In this document: piece by piece, positions 6,718 through 15,002 of the stretch
Layout of the letters: every line of letters starts with the position of its first letter
Numbering within the stretch: the first letter of the stretch is position 1
Assembly: GCF_004348525.1 (NCBI RefSeq)
Contig: NZ_SMKG01000041.1
Location: 1 to 33,563 of the forward strand
DNA length: 33,563 nt
DNA from: Micromonospora sp. 15K316
GTDB lineage: Bacteria; Actinomycetota; Actinomycetes; Mycobacteriales; Micromonosporaceae
Reading direction: 5' to 3'
Made by a program: the position numbers and the translations under genes
Notes under the pieces: model-generated
The model's database searches: none
Seen by the model: only the letters and a program-made list of their open reading frames with translations
Told to the model about the DNA's origin: nothing

Positions 6718-8544
6718 TCAGAGCTCGGCGAGGGTGCCCTCGTACATCTTGTCGATCTCGGCGGCGAAGTTCGTCTCGACCCCGCGACGCTTGATCTTCA
6801 GCGACGGGGTGATCTCGCCGTCCTCGATGGTCAGGTCCCGCGGCAGGATGGTGACCTTCTTGATGGTCTCCCAGCGGTTGAGCCTGCCGTTGAGCTGGGC
6901 CACGTACTCCTCGACCATGGCCTGCGCCTGCGGGGCGGCCACGATCTCGGCGTAGTCGCGTCCCGCCAGCTCGGTGCCGGCCGCCCAGCCCTTGATCGCG
7001 TCCGGGTCGAGGGTGACCAGCATCGTGCAGTAGTTGCGGGCCTGGCCGATCACGATCGCCTGCGAGGTGTACGGGCAGATCGCCTTGAACATCCCCTCGA
7101 TGTGCGAGGGGGCGACGTACTTCCCGCCGGAGGTCTTGACCAGGTCCTTCTTCCGGTCGGTGATCCGCAGGTAGCCCTCGGCGTCCAGGCTGCCGATGTC
7201 ACCGGTGCGGAAGAAGCCGTCCTCGGTGAACGCGGCGGCGGTCTCCTCGGGCAGGTTGTGGTAGCCGCGCATCACCGGCCGGCCGCGTACCAGGATCTCC
7301 CCGTCGGTGTCGATCCGGCACTCCAGGTCGCCCATCGCCTTGCCGACCGTGCCGATGCGCAGCCCGTCCGGTGGGTTGACGAAATTGCCGGCGCTGGTCT
7401 CGGTCAGGCCGTAGCCCTCGGAGATCGGCAGGTTGGCGGCGGCGAAGAAGGTGGCGATCTCCGGGCTGAGCGGCGCCGCGCCGGACACCAGCACCCGGAT
7501 CCGCCCGCCGAGCCGGGCCTGGAGCTTGCTGAACACCAGCTTCTCGGCCACCCGGTAACGCAGCCTCAGCCCGCCCGGGATCGGGCTGCCGGCCTGCTCC
7601 AGGGCGACCTTCTTCTTGCCGACCTCGACGGCCCAGGCGAAGATCTTCGCCTTCGCGCCGCCGCCGCCCTGCGCGGTGGTCACCGTCCGGTTGTAGACCT
7701 TCTCGAAGACGCGCGGCGCGCCGCACATCAGCGACGGCTGGATCACGCCGAGCAGGTCGACCAGCCTGTCCACCCGGCCGTCCACGTAGGTCGGCAGGCC
7801 GACGTGGGTCGCGCCGCAGAGCAGGGTCTTGCCGAACGAGTGCGACAGCGGCAGCCAGAGGTACTGCAGGTCGTCCTCCCGCAGCAGCCCCAGGTTGGCC
7901 TGCGCCACGCCCTCCCAGCACCAGCCGCCGTGCAGCAGTTCGACGCCCTTCGGGCGGCCGGTGGTGCCCGAGGTGTAGATGAGGGTGGCCAGGTTCTCCG
8001 GGCCGATGCCGGCGACGATCATGTCGATCAGGTCGGGCTCGGCGGCGAGGGCCTGCTCGCCGCGCTGCTCCAGCTCGGCGAGGGTGAGCTGGGGGACGGC
8101 GGCGGCCGGGTCGGGCGCGCCGTCGAAGAGCACCACGTGGGTGAGCGCGGGCAGGTCGGCGCCGGCCACCTTGGCGGCCTGAGCCGGATTCTCGGCGAAG
8201 AGCACCCGGGAACCGGAGTCGGCGATGATGTAGGTCGCGTCCTCGGGCTCGGTGGTGGGGTAGACGGTCGTCGTCGCACCGCCGGCACACATGATCCCGA
8301 AATCCGCGAGCACCCACTCGATCCGGGTGTTCGCCAGGATCGCCACCGGATTCTCCAGGCCCACGCCGAGGCCGTGCAGCCCGGCGGCGATCGCCTTGGC
8401 GCGCTGGGCCATCTGCGCCCAGGTCAGCCAGACGGGGCCGGAGTCGTCGGCCGCGGGGTGGGCGAAAGCCTGGCGGTCGGGGGTCGCCGCCACGCGTTTG
8501 AGGAACATGTCGGGAATGGAACGGTACGGTACATCGAGAGACAT
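6718..8544 (-). CDS. Long-chain fatty acid-CoA ligase (AMP-forming)
   Basis: This 608-residue member of the adenylate-forming family activates fatty acids to acyl-CoA through an acyl-adenylate. The P-loop motif YTSGTTGRPKGVE lies near residues 192-204, followed by the ATP/AMP motif GYGLTETSAG, the hinge RTGDIGSLDAEGYLRITDRKKD, and the conserved lysine region near LKIKRRGVETNF at the C-terminus. The length and C-terminal extension match the FadD15/FACL type acting in membrane lipid and beta-oxidation pathways. The ATG at 8544 has a GAAGG ribosome-binding site about 9 nt upstream. It is followed by a terminator shared with the convergent gene. A palindrome 26 bp upstream may be its operator. 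Confidence 0.92.
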   Translation of the reverse strand: MSLDVPYRSIPDMFLKRVAATPDRQAFAHPAADDSGPVWLTWAQMAQRAKAIAAGLHGLGVGLENPVAILANTRIEWVLADFGIMCAGGATTTVYPTTEPEDATYIIADSGSRVLFAENPAQAAKVAGADLPALTHVVLFDGAPDPAAAVPQLTLAELEQRGEQALAAEPDLIDMIVAGIGPENLATLIYTSGTTGRPKGVELLHGGWCWEGVAQANLGLLREDDLQYLWLPLSHSFGKTLLCGATHVGLPTYVDGRVDRLVDLLGVIQPSLMCGAPRVFEKVYNRTVTTAQGGGGAKAKIFAWAVEVGKKKVALEQAGSPIPGGLRLRYRVAEKLVFSKLQARLGGRIRVLVSGAAPLSPEIATFFAAANLPISEGYGLTETSAGNFVNPPDGLRIGTVGKAMGDLECRIDTDGEILVRGRPVMRGYHNLPEETAAAFTEDGFFRTGDIGSLDAEGYLRITDRKKDLVKTSGGKYVAPSHIEGMFKAICPYTSQAIVIGQARNYCTMLVTLDPDAIKGWAAGTELAGRDYAEIVAAPQAQAMVEEYVAQLNGRLNRWETIKKVTILPRDLTIEDGEITPSLKIKRRGVETNFAAEIDKMYEGTLAEL

Positions 8545-8570
8545 CGCTGTGCCGCCTTCGGGGGTGTGGC

Positions 8571-8584
8571 GTGACGGGCGTCAC
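8571..8584. promoter_or_regulatory. Palindrome upstream of the acyl-CoA ligase
   Basis: GTGACG-GG-CGTCAC has perfect 6-bp arms and sits 26 bp upstream of the acyl-CoA ligase start. A second small inverted repeat, TACC-GAAG-GGTA (8596-8607), lies just beyond it. On the minus strand the TACCCT hexamer there could be a -10 element. A TetR- or FadR-like repressor site is plausible. No regulator gene is adjacent. Confidence 0.4.
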
Positions 8585-8649
8585 GTCATGGTGGTTACCG
8601 AAGGGTATGCGTGGCACCCCCGGCCGGGCTACCCCCGGTGATCGTCCGC

Positions 8650-8671
8650 AACGGCGGCCGGTGTGGCCGTT
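8650..8671 (-). terminator. Short hairpin after the terpene synthase gene
   Basis: AACGGC (8650-8655) pairs with GCCGTT (8666-8671), overlapping the first base of the terpene synthase stop codon. The stem is short and has no T-tract, so the call is tentative. Confidence 0.3.
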
Positions 8672-9612
8672 CAGGCGTACCGGGCGGCGACCAGCGACCA
8701 GTCGTAGGTGGCCCGGATCCAGTTGCGTCGCGCGGTGAGCACCGGGTGCACCGAGGGGTCGCCCGCCGCGAGGAGCTCCGCCTCCGCCGCCAGGTACGCC
8801 GACAGCGTGTCGTTGAACCGGTCCGCCGCCGCGCGCAGCGCGGCCTGCTCGTCGTGGCCGGACTCCCGGGCGATCACGGTGACCAGGTTGTGCCCGTCCG
8901 GCGCGGCGCGCTCCTTGGAGTAGGAGAAGACGTCGTTGCACCAGCACACCAGGTCCGCCGCGAGCGTGTCCACGGCGAGCAGGGTCGGCTCGGTCCGCGT
9001 CGCGGCACCCGGGAAGCCCGCCAGGGCGAGGTCGGTCAGCGCGAAACTCGGGTGTACGCCGCCGGTGTGCCGGCGCATCTGCACGTACTCGGCCACCCCG
9101 GGCGCCCGCCCGTGCTCCCGGTTGCTCGCCTCCCACAGCAGCGCGAGCAGGTAGTCCCGGACCCGGCTCACGAAGCGCAGCAGTAGGGCCGACCGTCCGC
9201 GGCCCCGAACCCGGCGGCAGAGGTCGTGCAGCGCGGCACCGAGCGGGCCGGCGGCCGCCGGCCCCGCGCCGTCCCCGTGCCGGTCGAGCACGTCGAGCAG
9301 GTTCGCGACGACCGGTGCGAGCCGGGTGGGCGCCGCGCCGAGACCGTCCTCGTCGCAGGCGTCGTCCATCACGAAGAGCCAGGAGATCAGGTCGGTCAGC
9401 AGGCGGACCTCGTCGATCGGGCCGTCGGGCGCGGCCCGGCCGGCCAGTCCGGCCGCGTCGGCCCGGCGCAGCCGGCTCAGCCGGTGACCGGATTCGATCA
9501 GGCCGAAACTCTGCGCCCAGGCTGTGCTCTCCCCCGTGAGCCGATCCGTGCTGCCGTGGCGTCGTGCGGGGAAGGGGGGTTCCCGCAGCGCCGAGACCGC
9601 GAAGGTCCGCAT
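8671..9612 (-). CDS. Class I terpene synthase (sesquiterpene-cyclase type)
   Basis: This 313-residue enzyme has the alpha-domain layout of bacterial class I terpene cyclases, which ionise a prenyl diphosphate with three Mg ions. The first metal motif is DDACDE (Asp83-Glu88). The NSE motif is NDVFSYSKE (Asn226-Glu234). The effector-loop region reads EYVQMRRHTGG, and the C-terminal RY pair is Arg311-Tyr312. The product cannot be told from sequence. Starting at the ATG at 9612 gives the normal N-terminus with PPFPARRHGST. An in-frame ATG at 9696 would add 28 atypical residues and sits in an inverted-repeat arm. No P450, prenyl transferase or methyltransferase gene is adjacent, so this is a lone terpene locus. 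Confidence 0.9.
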   Translation of the reverse strand: MRTFAVSALREPPFPARRHGSTDRLTGESTAWAQSFGLIESGHRLSRLRRADAAGLAGRAAPDGPIDEVRLLTDLISWLFVMDDACDEDGLGAAPTRLAPVVANLLDVLDRHGDGAGPAAAGPLGAALHDLCRRVRGRGRSALLLRFVSRVRDYLLALLWEASNREHGRAPGVAEYVQMRRHTGGVHPSFALTDLALAGFPGAATRTEPTLLAVDTLAADLVCWCNDVFSYSKERAAPDGHNLVTVIARESGHDEQAALRAAADRFNDTLSAYLAAEAELLAAGDPSVHPVLTARRNWIRATYDWSLVAARYA

Positions 9613-9688
9613 GGTGCCCCCAGTCGCGCCGTCCGGTGCGAACGACGCGGGAAAGCGTACGGGAGCAAAGATCGGTTCGGGTCGTTGG

Positions 9689-9740
9689 GTGCACATTGCA
9701 GGACGGTCGGTGAGTGACCGATTATGTGCACTGAGTTATA
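9689..9740 (-). promoter_or_regulatory. Nested inverted repeats and TATAAC -10 upstream of the terpene synthase
   Basis: GTGCACAT (9689-9696) and ATGTGCAC (9724-9731) form perfect 8-bp outer arms. CGGTC (9704-9708) and GACCG (9716-9720) form an inner stem. On the minus strand TATAAC (9740-9735) is a good -10 element placing the start of transcription in the outer arm. The structure follows the stop of the upstream minus-strand gene, so it could also act as a terminator or cruciform. Confidence 0.5.
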
Positions 9741-10365
9741 TCCCCAGGTCGGCCCCGCGCAGCCGCTGCGTCAACTCCGCCGGGCCGTCCAGCTGGACCC
9801 GGGACACCCGTTGCCGCCCGGAGAGGAAGAGCGCGAGTTCGCCGGGGGGCGCGACCAGCCGCACCCGTTCGCCACCCCGGCCGGCGGAGAGCTGCCCGTG
9901 ACCGGGCGCCTGCACGTAGACGTCCGCGGGGAATCGACGAAGCGCCAGCCGGGCCAGCGGGGCGGCCCGCCGCCACAGGGCCGACCGCAACCCGGCGGGA
10001 AGCTCCCGAGGCGACCACCCCGTCCCGCCCCGCCGCACGTCCTCGTGGTGGATGAAGAACTCCATGGTGTTGGCCAGCTCGTCGGTGAGCGGGTTGCTGA
10101 CCGGGCTCCAGAGCGGCGGCCGGCGCACCTGGGCCACCAGTTCGGCGAAGGGACGCGCGGCGACGCCCCGGCGGACCCGCTCGGCGTAGCCGCGCAACGG
10201 CGCGAGCACGAGACCGCCGGCGGCGTCCGGCCGGCGTTCCCGCACCACGAGGTGCGCGGCGAGATCGCGGATCGACCAGCCCTCGTTGACCGTCGGCGCA
10301 TCCGGTCCCAGGGTGAGCATGAGATCGGCCAGCGCGTCGCGCTCGGCTCGGGCGTACCGGGGCAT
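9736..10365 (-). CDS. TIGR03085-type metal-binding protein (maleylpyruvate isomerase/DinB-like fold)
   Basis: This 209-residue protein resembles the actinobacterial TIGR03085 family, related to mycothiol-dependent maleylpyruvate isomerases. The N-terminus ARAERDALADLMLTLGPDAP and the following GWSIRDLAAHLVVRERRPDAA are typical. His in DLAAHL and the His pair in FFIHHEDVRR are the likely metal ligands of the four-helix DinB-like bundle. The C-terminal half is the SCP2-like part of the family. Its natural substrate is not established. The ATG at 10365 gives the family N-terminus; the longer open frame runs into the divergent promoter region. It reads toward the terpene synthase, which has its own promoter. 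Confidence 0.8.
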   Translation of the reverse strand: MPRYARAERDALADLMLTLGPDAPTVNEGWSIRDLAAHLVVRERRPDAAGGLVLAPLRGYAERVRRGVAARPFAELVAQVRRPPLWSPVSNPLTDELANTMEFFIHHEDVRRGGTGWSPRELPAGLRSALWRRAAPLARLALRRFPADVYVQAPGHGQLSAGRGGERVRLVAPPGELALFLSGRQRVSRVQLDGPAELTQRLRGADLGI

Positions 10366-10559
10366 GACCCGATGGTAGGCCCGGACGCGGCGCCCGGCGC
10401 GCCGCCGGCGGCCGGTCGGCCCGTCGGCGACCCCGGCGACCAGGTCACGGGCCCGCCGAGCGCCGCCCGACGACCGGGGTCGCCGGAGTGTCGGCCACGT
10501 GACGGCCGACATAGCCGGGCGGACGGCGGGGCCGCCCCCGGACCGGTAAGGATGGGGGA

Positions 10560-10584
10560 GATAATTACGGCTTACGGCGGGGGA
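10560..10584 (+). promoter_or_regulatory. Possible promoter and ribosome-binding site of the ABC exporter operon
   Basis: GATAAT (10560-10565) is a good -10 candidate in otherwise G-rich sequence. A TTACGGC direct repeat follows it. The GGGGGAG at 10578-10584 is a strong ribosome-binding site 4 nt before the GTG at 10589. No clear -35 is visible. Confidence 0.4.
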
Positions 10585-10588
10585 GAAC

Positions 10589-12469
10589 GTGTCGAGCGGT
10601 ACGAATCGGGACGTGGTCGGCCGGGGACTGGCGGTCCTCGGGCGGGCGATCCGGGAGCAGCCACGGATCTTCACAGTTGCGGTCGTCGGCAGTGTGCTCT
10701 TCGGCTCGATGGTGATCGCCAGCGCGTACGTGGTCGGCGCGGTGGTCGGGGACGTGGTCGTCCCGTCGATCGAACGCGGTTCGGTCGCCGCGGGCACCCT
10801 GGCGCTGGCCGCGGTGGCGCTCTTCGGGATCAGCGTGCTGCGGGTGGTGGGCATCTTCGGCCGCCGGCTCGGTGCAGGCTACATGCAGTACCGCCTCCAG
10901 GCCGCCTACCGCCGCCGGGTCACCCGCCGCTACCTGGAGCTGCCGCTGGCCTGGCACCACCGCAACTCCACCGGCACCCTGCTCTCGAACGCGAACTCCG
11001 ACGTCGAGGCCGCCTGGTACCCGATCGCGCCCCTGCCGTTCGCGGTCGGCACGCTGGTCATGCTGGTCGGCGCGGTCGTCTCGCTCTTCGTCACCGACTG
11101 GGCGCTCGCCCTGGTCGGGCTCGCCGTCTTCCCGGCGCTCTTCGCGCTGAACGTGGTCTACTCCCGCCGGATGGCGCCTCGGCAGGCGCGCGCCCAGCGG
11201 CTGCGCGCCGAGGTCAGCGGCATCGCGCACGAGAGCTTCGACGGCGCGCTCGTGGTGAAGACGATGGGGCGGGAGGCGCAGGAGACCAGCCGCTTCGCCG
11301 GCCGGGCCGGTGAACTGCGGGACTCGCTCATCGCGGTAGGCCGGCTGCGCGGCGTCTTCGACCCGATGCTGGAGACCCTGCCCAGCCTCGGCACCCTCGC
11401 CGTCCTGGTGGTCGGCACGTTCCGGCTCCGGCAGGGCGCCATCGGCGTCGCCGACCTGGTCAGCGTGGCCTTCCTCTTCACCGTCCTGGCCTTCCCGGTG
11501 CGGGCGATCGGCTGGGTGCTGGCCGAGCTGCCGCGCAGCGTCGCCGGATGGGACCGGTTGCGCCGGGTGCTCGACGCCACCGGCGAGATGCCGTACGGCG
11601 ACCGCGAGCTCGACCCCGCCGACCCGACACCCGCCACGCTCACCTTCGACGACGTCTCCTTCGCGTACGAGCCGGCCGAGGCGCACCTGCCCGGCGCCCA
11701 GGTGCTCGGCGAGGTCTGCTTCACCGTGCCGGCCGGGAAGACCGTGGCGCTGGTCGGGCCGACCGGCGCCGGCAAGTCGACGATCGCCTCCCTGGCCGTA
11801 CGGCTGGTGGACCCGCGCTCCGGCACGGTCACCCTCGACGGTGTGGACGTGCGTGAGCTGACCGCCGGGTCACTGGCCCGCACCGCGGCGCTCGTCGCCC
11901 AGGTGCCGTTCATCTTCGACGACACCGTCCGGGCGAACATCGCGCTGGACCGGTCGGGCGTCACCGACGACGACGTGTGGGCCGCGCTGCGGCTGGCGGA
12001 GGCGGACGGCTTCGTGGCCGCGCTCCCCGACGGGTTGGACACCATGGTCGGGGAGCGCGGGACCTCGCTCTCCGGCGGGCAGCGGCAGCGGCTCACCCTG
12101 GCAAGGGCCCTGGCGGGACGGCCGCGGCTGCTGGTGCTCGACGACGCCACCAGCGCGGTCGACCCGCGGGTGGAGGCCGCCATCCTGGCCGGGCTGCGCT
12201 CCGCCGACCGCCCCGGGGCCGCCCCGGCCTCGATCCTCGTGGTGGCGTACCGGCGGGCCACCATCGCGCTCGCCGACGAGGTGATCTACGTCGAGCAGGG
12301 CCGGGTGGTGGCCCGGGGCACGCACGCCGAACTGCTCGCCACCGTGCCCGGGTACGCGAACCTGGTCACCGCCTACGAGCAGGCCGAGGTGGAACGCGCC
12401 CAGGAGCAGCCGTACGACCCCGAGGCGGATCCACTGCACTCGGGTCTGGAGATCGAGGTGGACCGGTGA
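10589..12469 (+). CDS. ABC exporter half-transporter with degenerate catalytic site
   Basis: This 626-residue type IV ABC exporter subunit has an N-terminal six-helix domain (about 25-310) and a C-terminal ATPase domain (about 350-600). Walker A is GPTGAGKST with Lys396, and the signature LSGGQ (494-498) is intact. The Walker B end is LVLDDATSAVD, with Asp519 in place of the catalytic Glu. The H-loop His is replaced by Tyr554 (VVAYRRATI). This pattern marks the degenerate-site partner of heterodimeric exporters such as TM287/288 or BmrCD. The next gene supplies the complementary subunit 55 bp downstream. Substrate is unknown; lipids or drugs are usual. The GTG start has a strong GGGGGAG ribosome-binding site. 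The stop codon lies in an intergenic repeat. Confidence 0.93.
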   Translation: MSSGTNRDVVGRGLAVLGRAIREQPRIFTVAVVGSVLFGSMVIASAYVVGAVVGDVVVPSIERGSVAAGTLALAAVALFGISVLRVVGIFGRRLGAGYMQYRLQAAYRRRVTRRYLELPLAWHHRNSTGTLLSNANSDVEAAWYPIAPLPFAVGTLVMLVGAVVSLFVTDWALALVGLAVFPALFALNVVYSRRMAPRQARAQRLRAEVSGIAHESFDGALVVKTMGREAQETSRFAGRAGELRDSLIAVGRLRGVFDPMLETLPSLGTLAVLVVGTFRLRQGAIGVADLVSVAFLFTVLAFPVRAIGWVLAELPRSVAGWDRLRRVLDATGEMPYGDRELDPADPTPATLTFDDVSFAYEPAEAHLPGAQVLGEVCFTVPAGKTVALVGPTGAGKSTIASLAVRLVDPRSGTVTLDGVDVRELTAGSLARTAALVAQVPFIFDDTVRANIALDRSGVTDDDVWAALRLAEADGFVAALPDGLDTMVGERGTSLSGGQRQRLTLARALAGRPRLLVLDDATSAVDPRVEAAILAGLRSADRPGAAPASILVVAYRRATIALADEVIYVEQGRVVARGTHAELLATVPGYANLVTAYEQAEVERAQEQPYDPEADPLHSGLEIEVDR

Positions 12470-12534
12470 GCGCGAGGAGTGCAGCGCAGCGGAGCCCCGC
12501 AGTCGCGAACGAGAGGCGGGACCGGTGAGCGCGA
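12461..12534 (+). repeat. Intergenic repeat unit linking the two ABC exporter genes
   Basis: GACCGGTGAGCGCGA occurs at 12461-12475 and again at 12520-12534, 59 bp apart. The first copy provides the TGA stop of the upstream gene, and the second provides the GTG start of the downstream gene. Between them lies GCGCAGCGGAGCCCC. The same arrangement recurs between trpE and the next gene at 26836-26968. Confidence 0.7.
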
Positions 12535-14321
12535 CGAGCACCGCGCAGCGCGGGGCGGAGGCGCCCGAGGCGCCCGAGACGACCTGGCAGACCCTGCGGC
12601 GCGGCCTCGCGCTCTCCCCGGAGCTGCGTACCGGGTTGCTCGGCACGCTCGCGCTGGCCCTGATCTACATGATCGGCCGGGTGGCCGTGCCGGTCGCCGT
12701 GCAGCAGGGCATCGACAACGGCATCGTCGGCGGGCTCGACCTGGACGTGGTCTGGACGGTGGTGGCGGCGGCCGCGGCCATCCTGGCGGTGACGACGCTC
12801 TGCGGCTACCTGATGATGCGCCGGCTGTTCACGGTCAGCGAGACCGCGCTGGCGAACGTCCGGATCCGGGCCTTCCGGCACGTGCACGACCTGTCGATGC
12901 TGCACCAGCAGTCCGAGCGACGTGGCTCGCTGGTCTCGCGGGTCACCAGCGACGTCGACCAGATCACCCAGTTCCTCCAGTGGGGCGGGGTGATCCTGCT
13001 GGTCAACCTCGGTCAGCTGGTGGTCACCACGATCGTGATGCTGGCGTACTCCTGGCAGCTGACGTTGATGGTCCTCGCCGCCTTCCTCCCCGCGGTCTTC
13101 GTGATCCGGTCGCTGCAGCGGCGCCTCGGCACCGCGTACGGCATCGTGCGGCAGCGCACCGGGACGCTGCTCGGCGCGATCGGGGAGAGCGTGGTCGGCG
13201 CGCCGGTGATCCGGGCGTACGGCATCGCGGGGCGTACCGCCCGCCGCCTCGACGAGGCGATCGACGGCCAGCGCCGGGCCCAGCAGCGGGCCATCCGGAT
13301 CAGCATCATGGGCAGTTCGGTGGGCGAGTTGGCCGCCGGGCTGGCGCTGGCCGGCGTGGTGGCGCTCGGGGTCGTCCTCGGTGTCGGGGGCTCGCTCAGC
13401 ATCGGCCAGCTGACCGCGTTCCTCTTCCTGGTCACCCTCTTCATCCAGCCGGTGCAGATCGCCACGGAGGTGCTCAACGAGGCGCAGAACGCCATCGCCG
13501 GCTGGCGTCGGGTGCTGAACGTGCTCGACGTGGCCCCGGACGTGGCGGACCCGGCCGAGCAGGGCCGTGACCTGCCGTCCGGCCCGCTGGACATCCGCTT
13601 CACCGGGGTGGGCTTCGCGTACCCGGGCGGTGCGCAGGTGCTGCACGACATCGACGTGGAGATCCCGGCGAAGAGCCGGGTGGCGGTGGTCGGCGAGACG
13701 GGCAGCGGCAAGACGACCTTCGCCAAGCTGCTCACCCGGCTCATGGACCCGACCGACGGCGCGGTGCTGCTCTCGGGGGTGCCGCTGAACGAGGTGCGGT
13801 TCGCCTCGCTGCGCGCCCGGGTGGTGATGGTCCCCCAGGACGGCTTCCTCTTCGACGCGACGGTGGGGGAGAACGTCCGGTTCGCCCGTCCGGAGCTCTC
13901 CGACGCGCAGCTCGTGGCGGCCTTCAGCGAACTGGGCTTGGCCGACTGGCTGGAGGGGCTGCCCGCCGGGCTGGACACTCCGGTCGGTGAGCGCGGCGAG
14001 GCGTTGAGCGTGGGGGAGCGGCAGCTGGTGGCGCTGGCCCGGGCGTACGTGGCCGACCCGGACCTGCTGGTGCTCGACGAGGCGACCAGCGCCGTCGACC
14101 CGGCCACCGAGGTGCGCCTGCAGCGGACCCTGGACGCGGTCACCCGGGGTCGGACCACCCTCGCCATCGCGCACCGGCTCTCGACCGCCCAGGCCGCGGA
14201 CGAGGTGATCGTCGTCGACCGGGGTCGGATCGTGCAGCGCGGACCGCACGACGAGCTGGTCCGTGACCCGGAGTCGACCTACGGGCTGCTCTACGCCTCC
14301 TGGTTGGAGCAGACCCGCTGA
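12525..14321 (+). CDS. ABC exporter half-transporter with consensus catalytic residues
   Basis: This 598-residue ABC exporter subunit has six predicted transmembrane helices in residues about 35-320 and an ATPase domain at about 350-590. Walker A is GETGSGKTT with Lys396, Walker B ends LVLDEATSAVD with catalytic Glu519, and the H-loop His is His550 in IAHRLSTA. Its signature is LSVGERQ (494-500) instead of LSGGQ. Thus it contributes a competent Walker A/B and a poor signature, the reverse of the upstream subunit. Together they give one consensus and one degenerate ATP site. The GTG start lies in the repeated CGGTGAGCGCG context. The gene ends at a strong hairpin. Confidence 0.94.
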   Translation: MSATSTAQRGAEAPEAPETTWQTLRRGLALSPELRTGLLGTLALALIYMIGRVAVPVAVQQGIDNGIVGGLDLDVVWTVVAAAAAILAVTTLCGYLMMRRLFTVSETALANVRIRAFRHVHDLSMLHQQSERRGSLVSRVTSDVDQITQFLQWGGVILLVNLGQLVVTTIVMLAYSWQLTLMVLAAFLPAVFVIRSLQRRLGTAYGIVRQRTGTLLGAIGESVVGAPVIRAYGIAGRTARRLDEAIDGQRRAQQRAIRISIMGSSVGELAAGLALAGVVALGVVLGVGGSLSIGQLTAFLFLVTLFIQPVQIATEVLNEAQNAIAGWRRVLNVLDVAPDVADPAEQGRDLPSGPLDIRFTGVGFAYPGGAQVLHDIDVEIPAKSRVAVVGETGSGKTTFAKLLTRLMDPTDGAVLLSGVPLNEVRFASLRARVVMVPQDGFLFDATVGENVRFARPELSDAQLVAAFSELGLADWLEGLPAGLDTPVGERGEALSVGERQLVALARAYVADPDLLVLDEATSAVDPATEVRLQRTLDAVTRGRTTLAIAHRLSTAQAADEVIVVDRGRIVQRGPHDELVRDPESTYGLLYASWLEQTR

Positions 14322-14347
14322 CCCCGGCACGGGTGACCGTGCCGGGG
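14322..14347. terminator. Strong 11-bp hairpin between convergent genes
   Basis: CCCCGGCACGG (14322-14332) pairs perfectly with CCGTGCCGGGG (14337-14347) around the loop GTGA. It begins immediately after the ABC gene stop and ends 8 bp before the stop of the convergent S4 gene, so it may serve both directions. Confidence 0.8.
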
Positions 14348-14355
14348 CGGCGGGG

Positions 14356-14967
14356 TCAGCGGGAGTAGTACTCGACGACGAGCTGCTCGTCGCAGATCAC
14401 CGGCACCTTGTCCCGGGTCGGCTCGCGTAGCAGCGTCGCCCGGAGGCCGGCCAGGTCCACGTCCAGGTACGGCTGCCCCGGGCCGTCTCCCCGGTTCGCG
14501 CCGGCGGCCGCGGCCTGGAACGGCAGCCGCTCACGGCTGCGCGCGCGGACGCCTACCATCTGGCCGGGGCGCAGCCGGTAGGAGGGGCGGTCGACCTTCC
14601 GGCCGTCGACGGTGATGTGGCCGTGCGCGACCAGCTGGCGCGCCTGGTAGATGGTGCGGGCCAGGCCGGCGCGGTGGACCACGGCGTCGAGGCGGCGTTC
14701 CAGGAGCGCGACCAGCCGCTCGCCGGTCTTGCCCGTGCCCCGGGCGGCCTCGTCGAAGGTGCGGCGCAGCTGGGTCTCGCTGACGTTGTACTGGTGGCGC
14801 AGCCGCTGCTTCTCCAGCAGCCGTACCTGGTAGTCCGAGGTCTTGCGGCGTTGCCGCCCGTGCACCCCCGGGGGGTAGGGGCGGCGCTCGACGTAGCGGA
14901 CGCACTTGGCGGTGAGGGGGATGCCGAGGGCGCGGGAAAGCCGGGCCTTGGGCCGGGCGTGGTTCAC
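14356..14967 (-). CDS. rpsD: Ribosomal protein S4, cysteine-poor form
   Basis: This 203-residue S4 has the usual N-terminal globular domain ([19 protein letters not shown]) and the C-terminal S4 RNA-binding fold ([23 protein letters not shown]), ending [15 protein letters not shown]4 binds 16S rRNA early in 30S assembly. Zinc-binding S4 proteins carry four N-terminal Cys; here only Cys22 remains, so zinc binding is lost. It resembles the Streptomyces-type S4 encoded away from the rpsM-rpsK-rpoA operon. Whether this genome has a second S4 cannot be seen here. The start is GTG with GGAGA about 8 nt upstream. The gene is divergent from a haem-utilisation-like gene, with an iron box 35 bp from its start. 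Confidence 0.93.
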   Translation of the reverse strand: MNHARPKARLSRALGIPLTAKCVRYVERRPYPPGVHGRQRRKTSDYQVRLLEKQRLRHQYNVSETQLRRTFDEAARGTGKTGERLVALLERRLDAVVHRAGLARTIYQARQLVAHGHITVDGRKVDRPSYRLRPGQMVGVRARSRERLPFQAAAAGANRGDGPGQPYLDVDLAGLRATLLREPTRDKVPVICDEQLVVEYYSR

Positions 14968-15002
14968 GTGGACGTCTCCGATCGGGTGCTCTATGGTGCT
15001 AG

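Noticed and set aside
7199..9694. 831-codon minus-strand frame spanning the terpene synthase and acyl-CoA ligase
   Set aside because: Extremely Arg/Pro/Gly/Ala-rich, no motif, and it overlaps two well-supported genes in another frame.
6718..10365. Terpene biosynthetic gene cluster
   Set aside because: The acyl-CoA ligase and TIGR03085-type genes are common housekeeping-type genes, and no prenyl transferase, P450 or transporter links them to the synthase.
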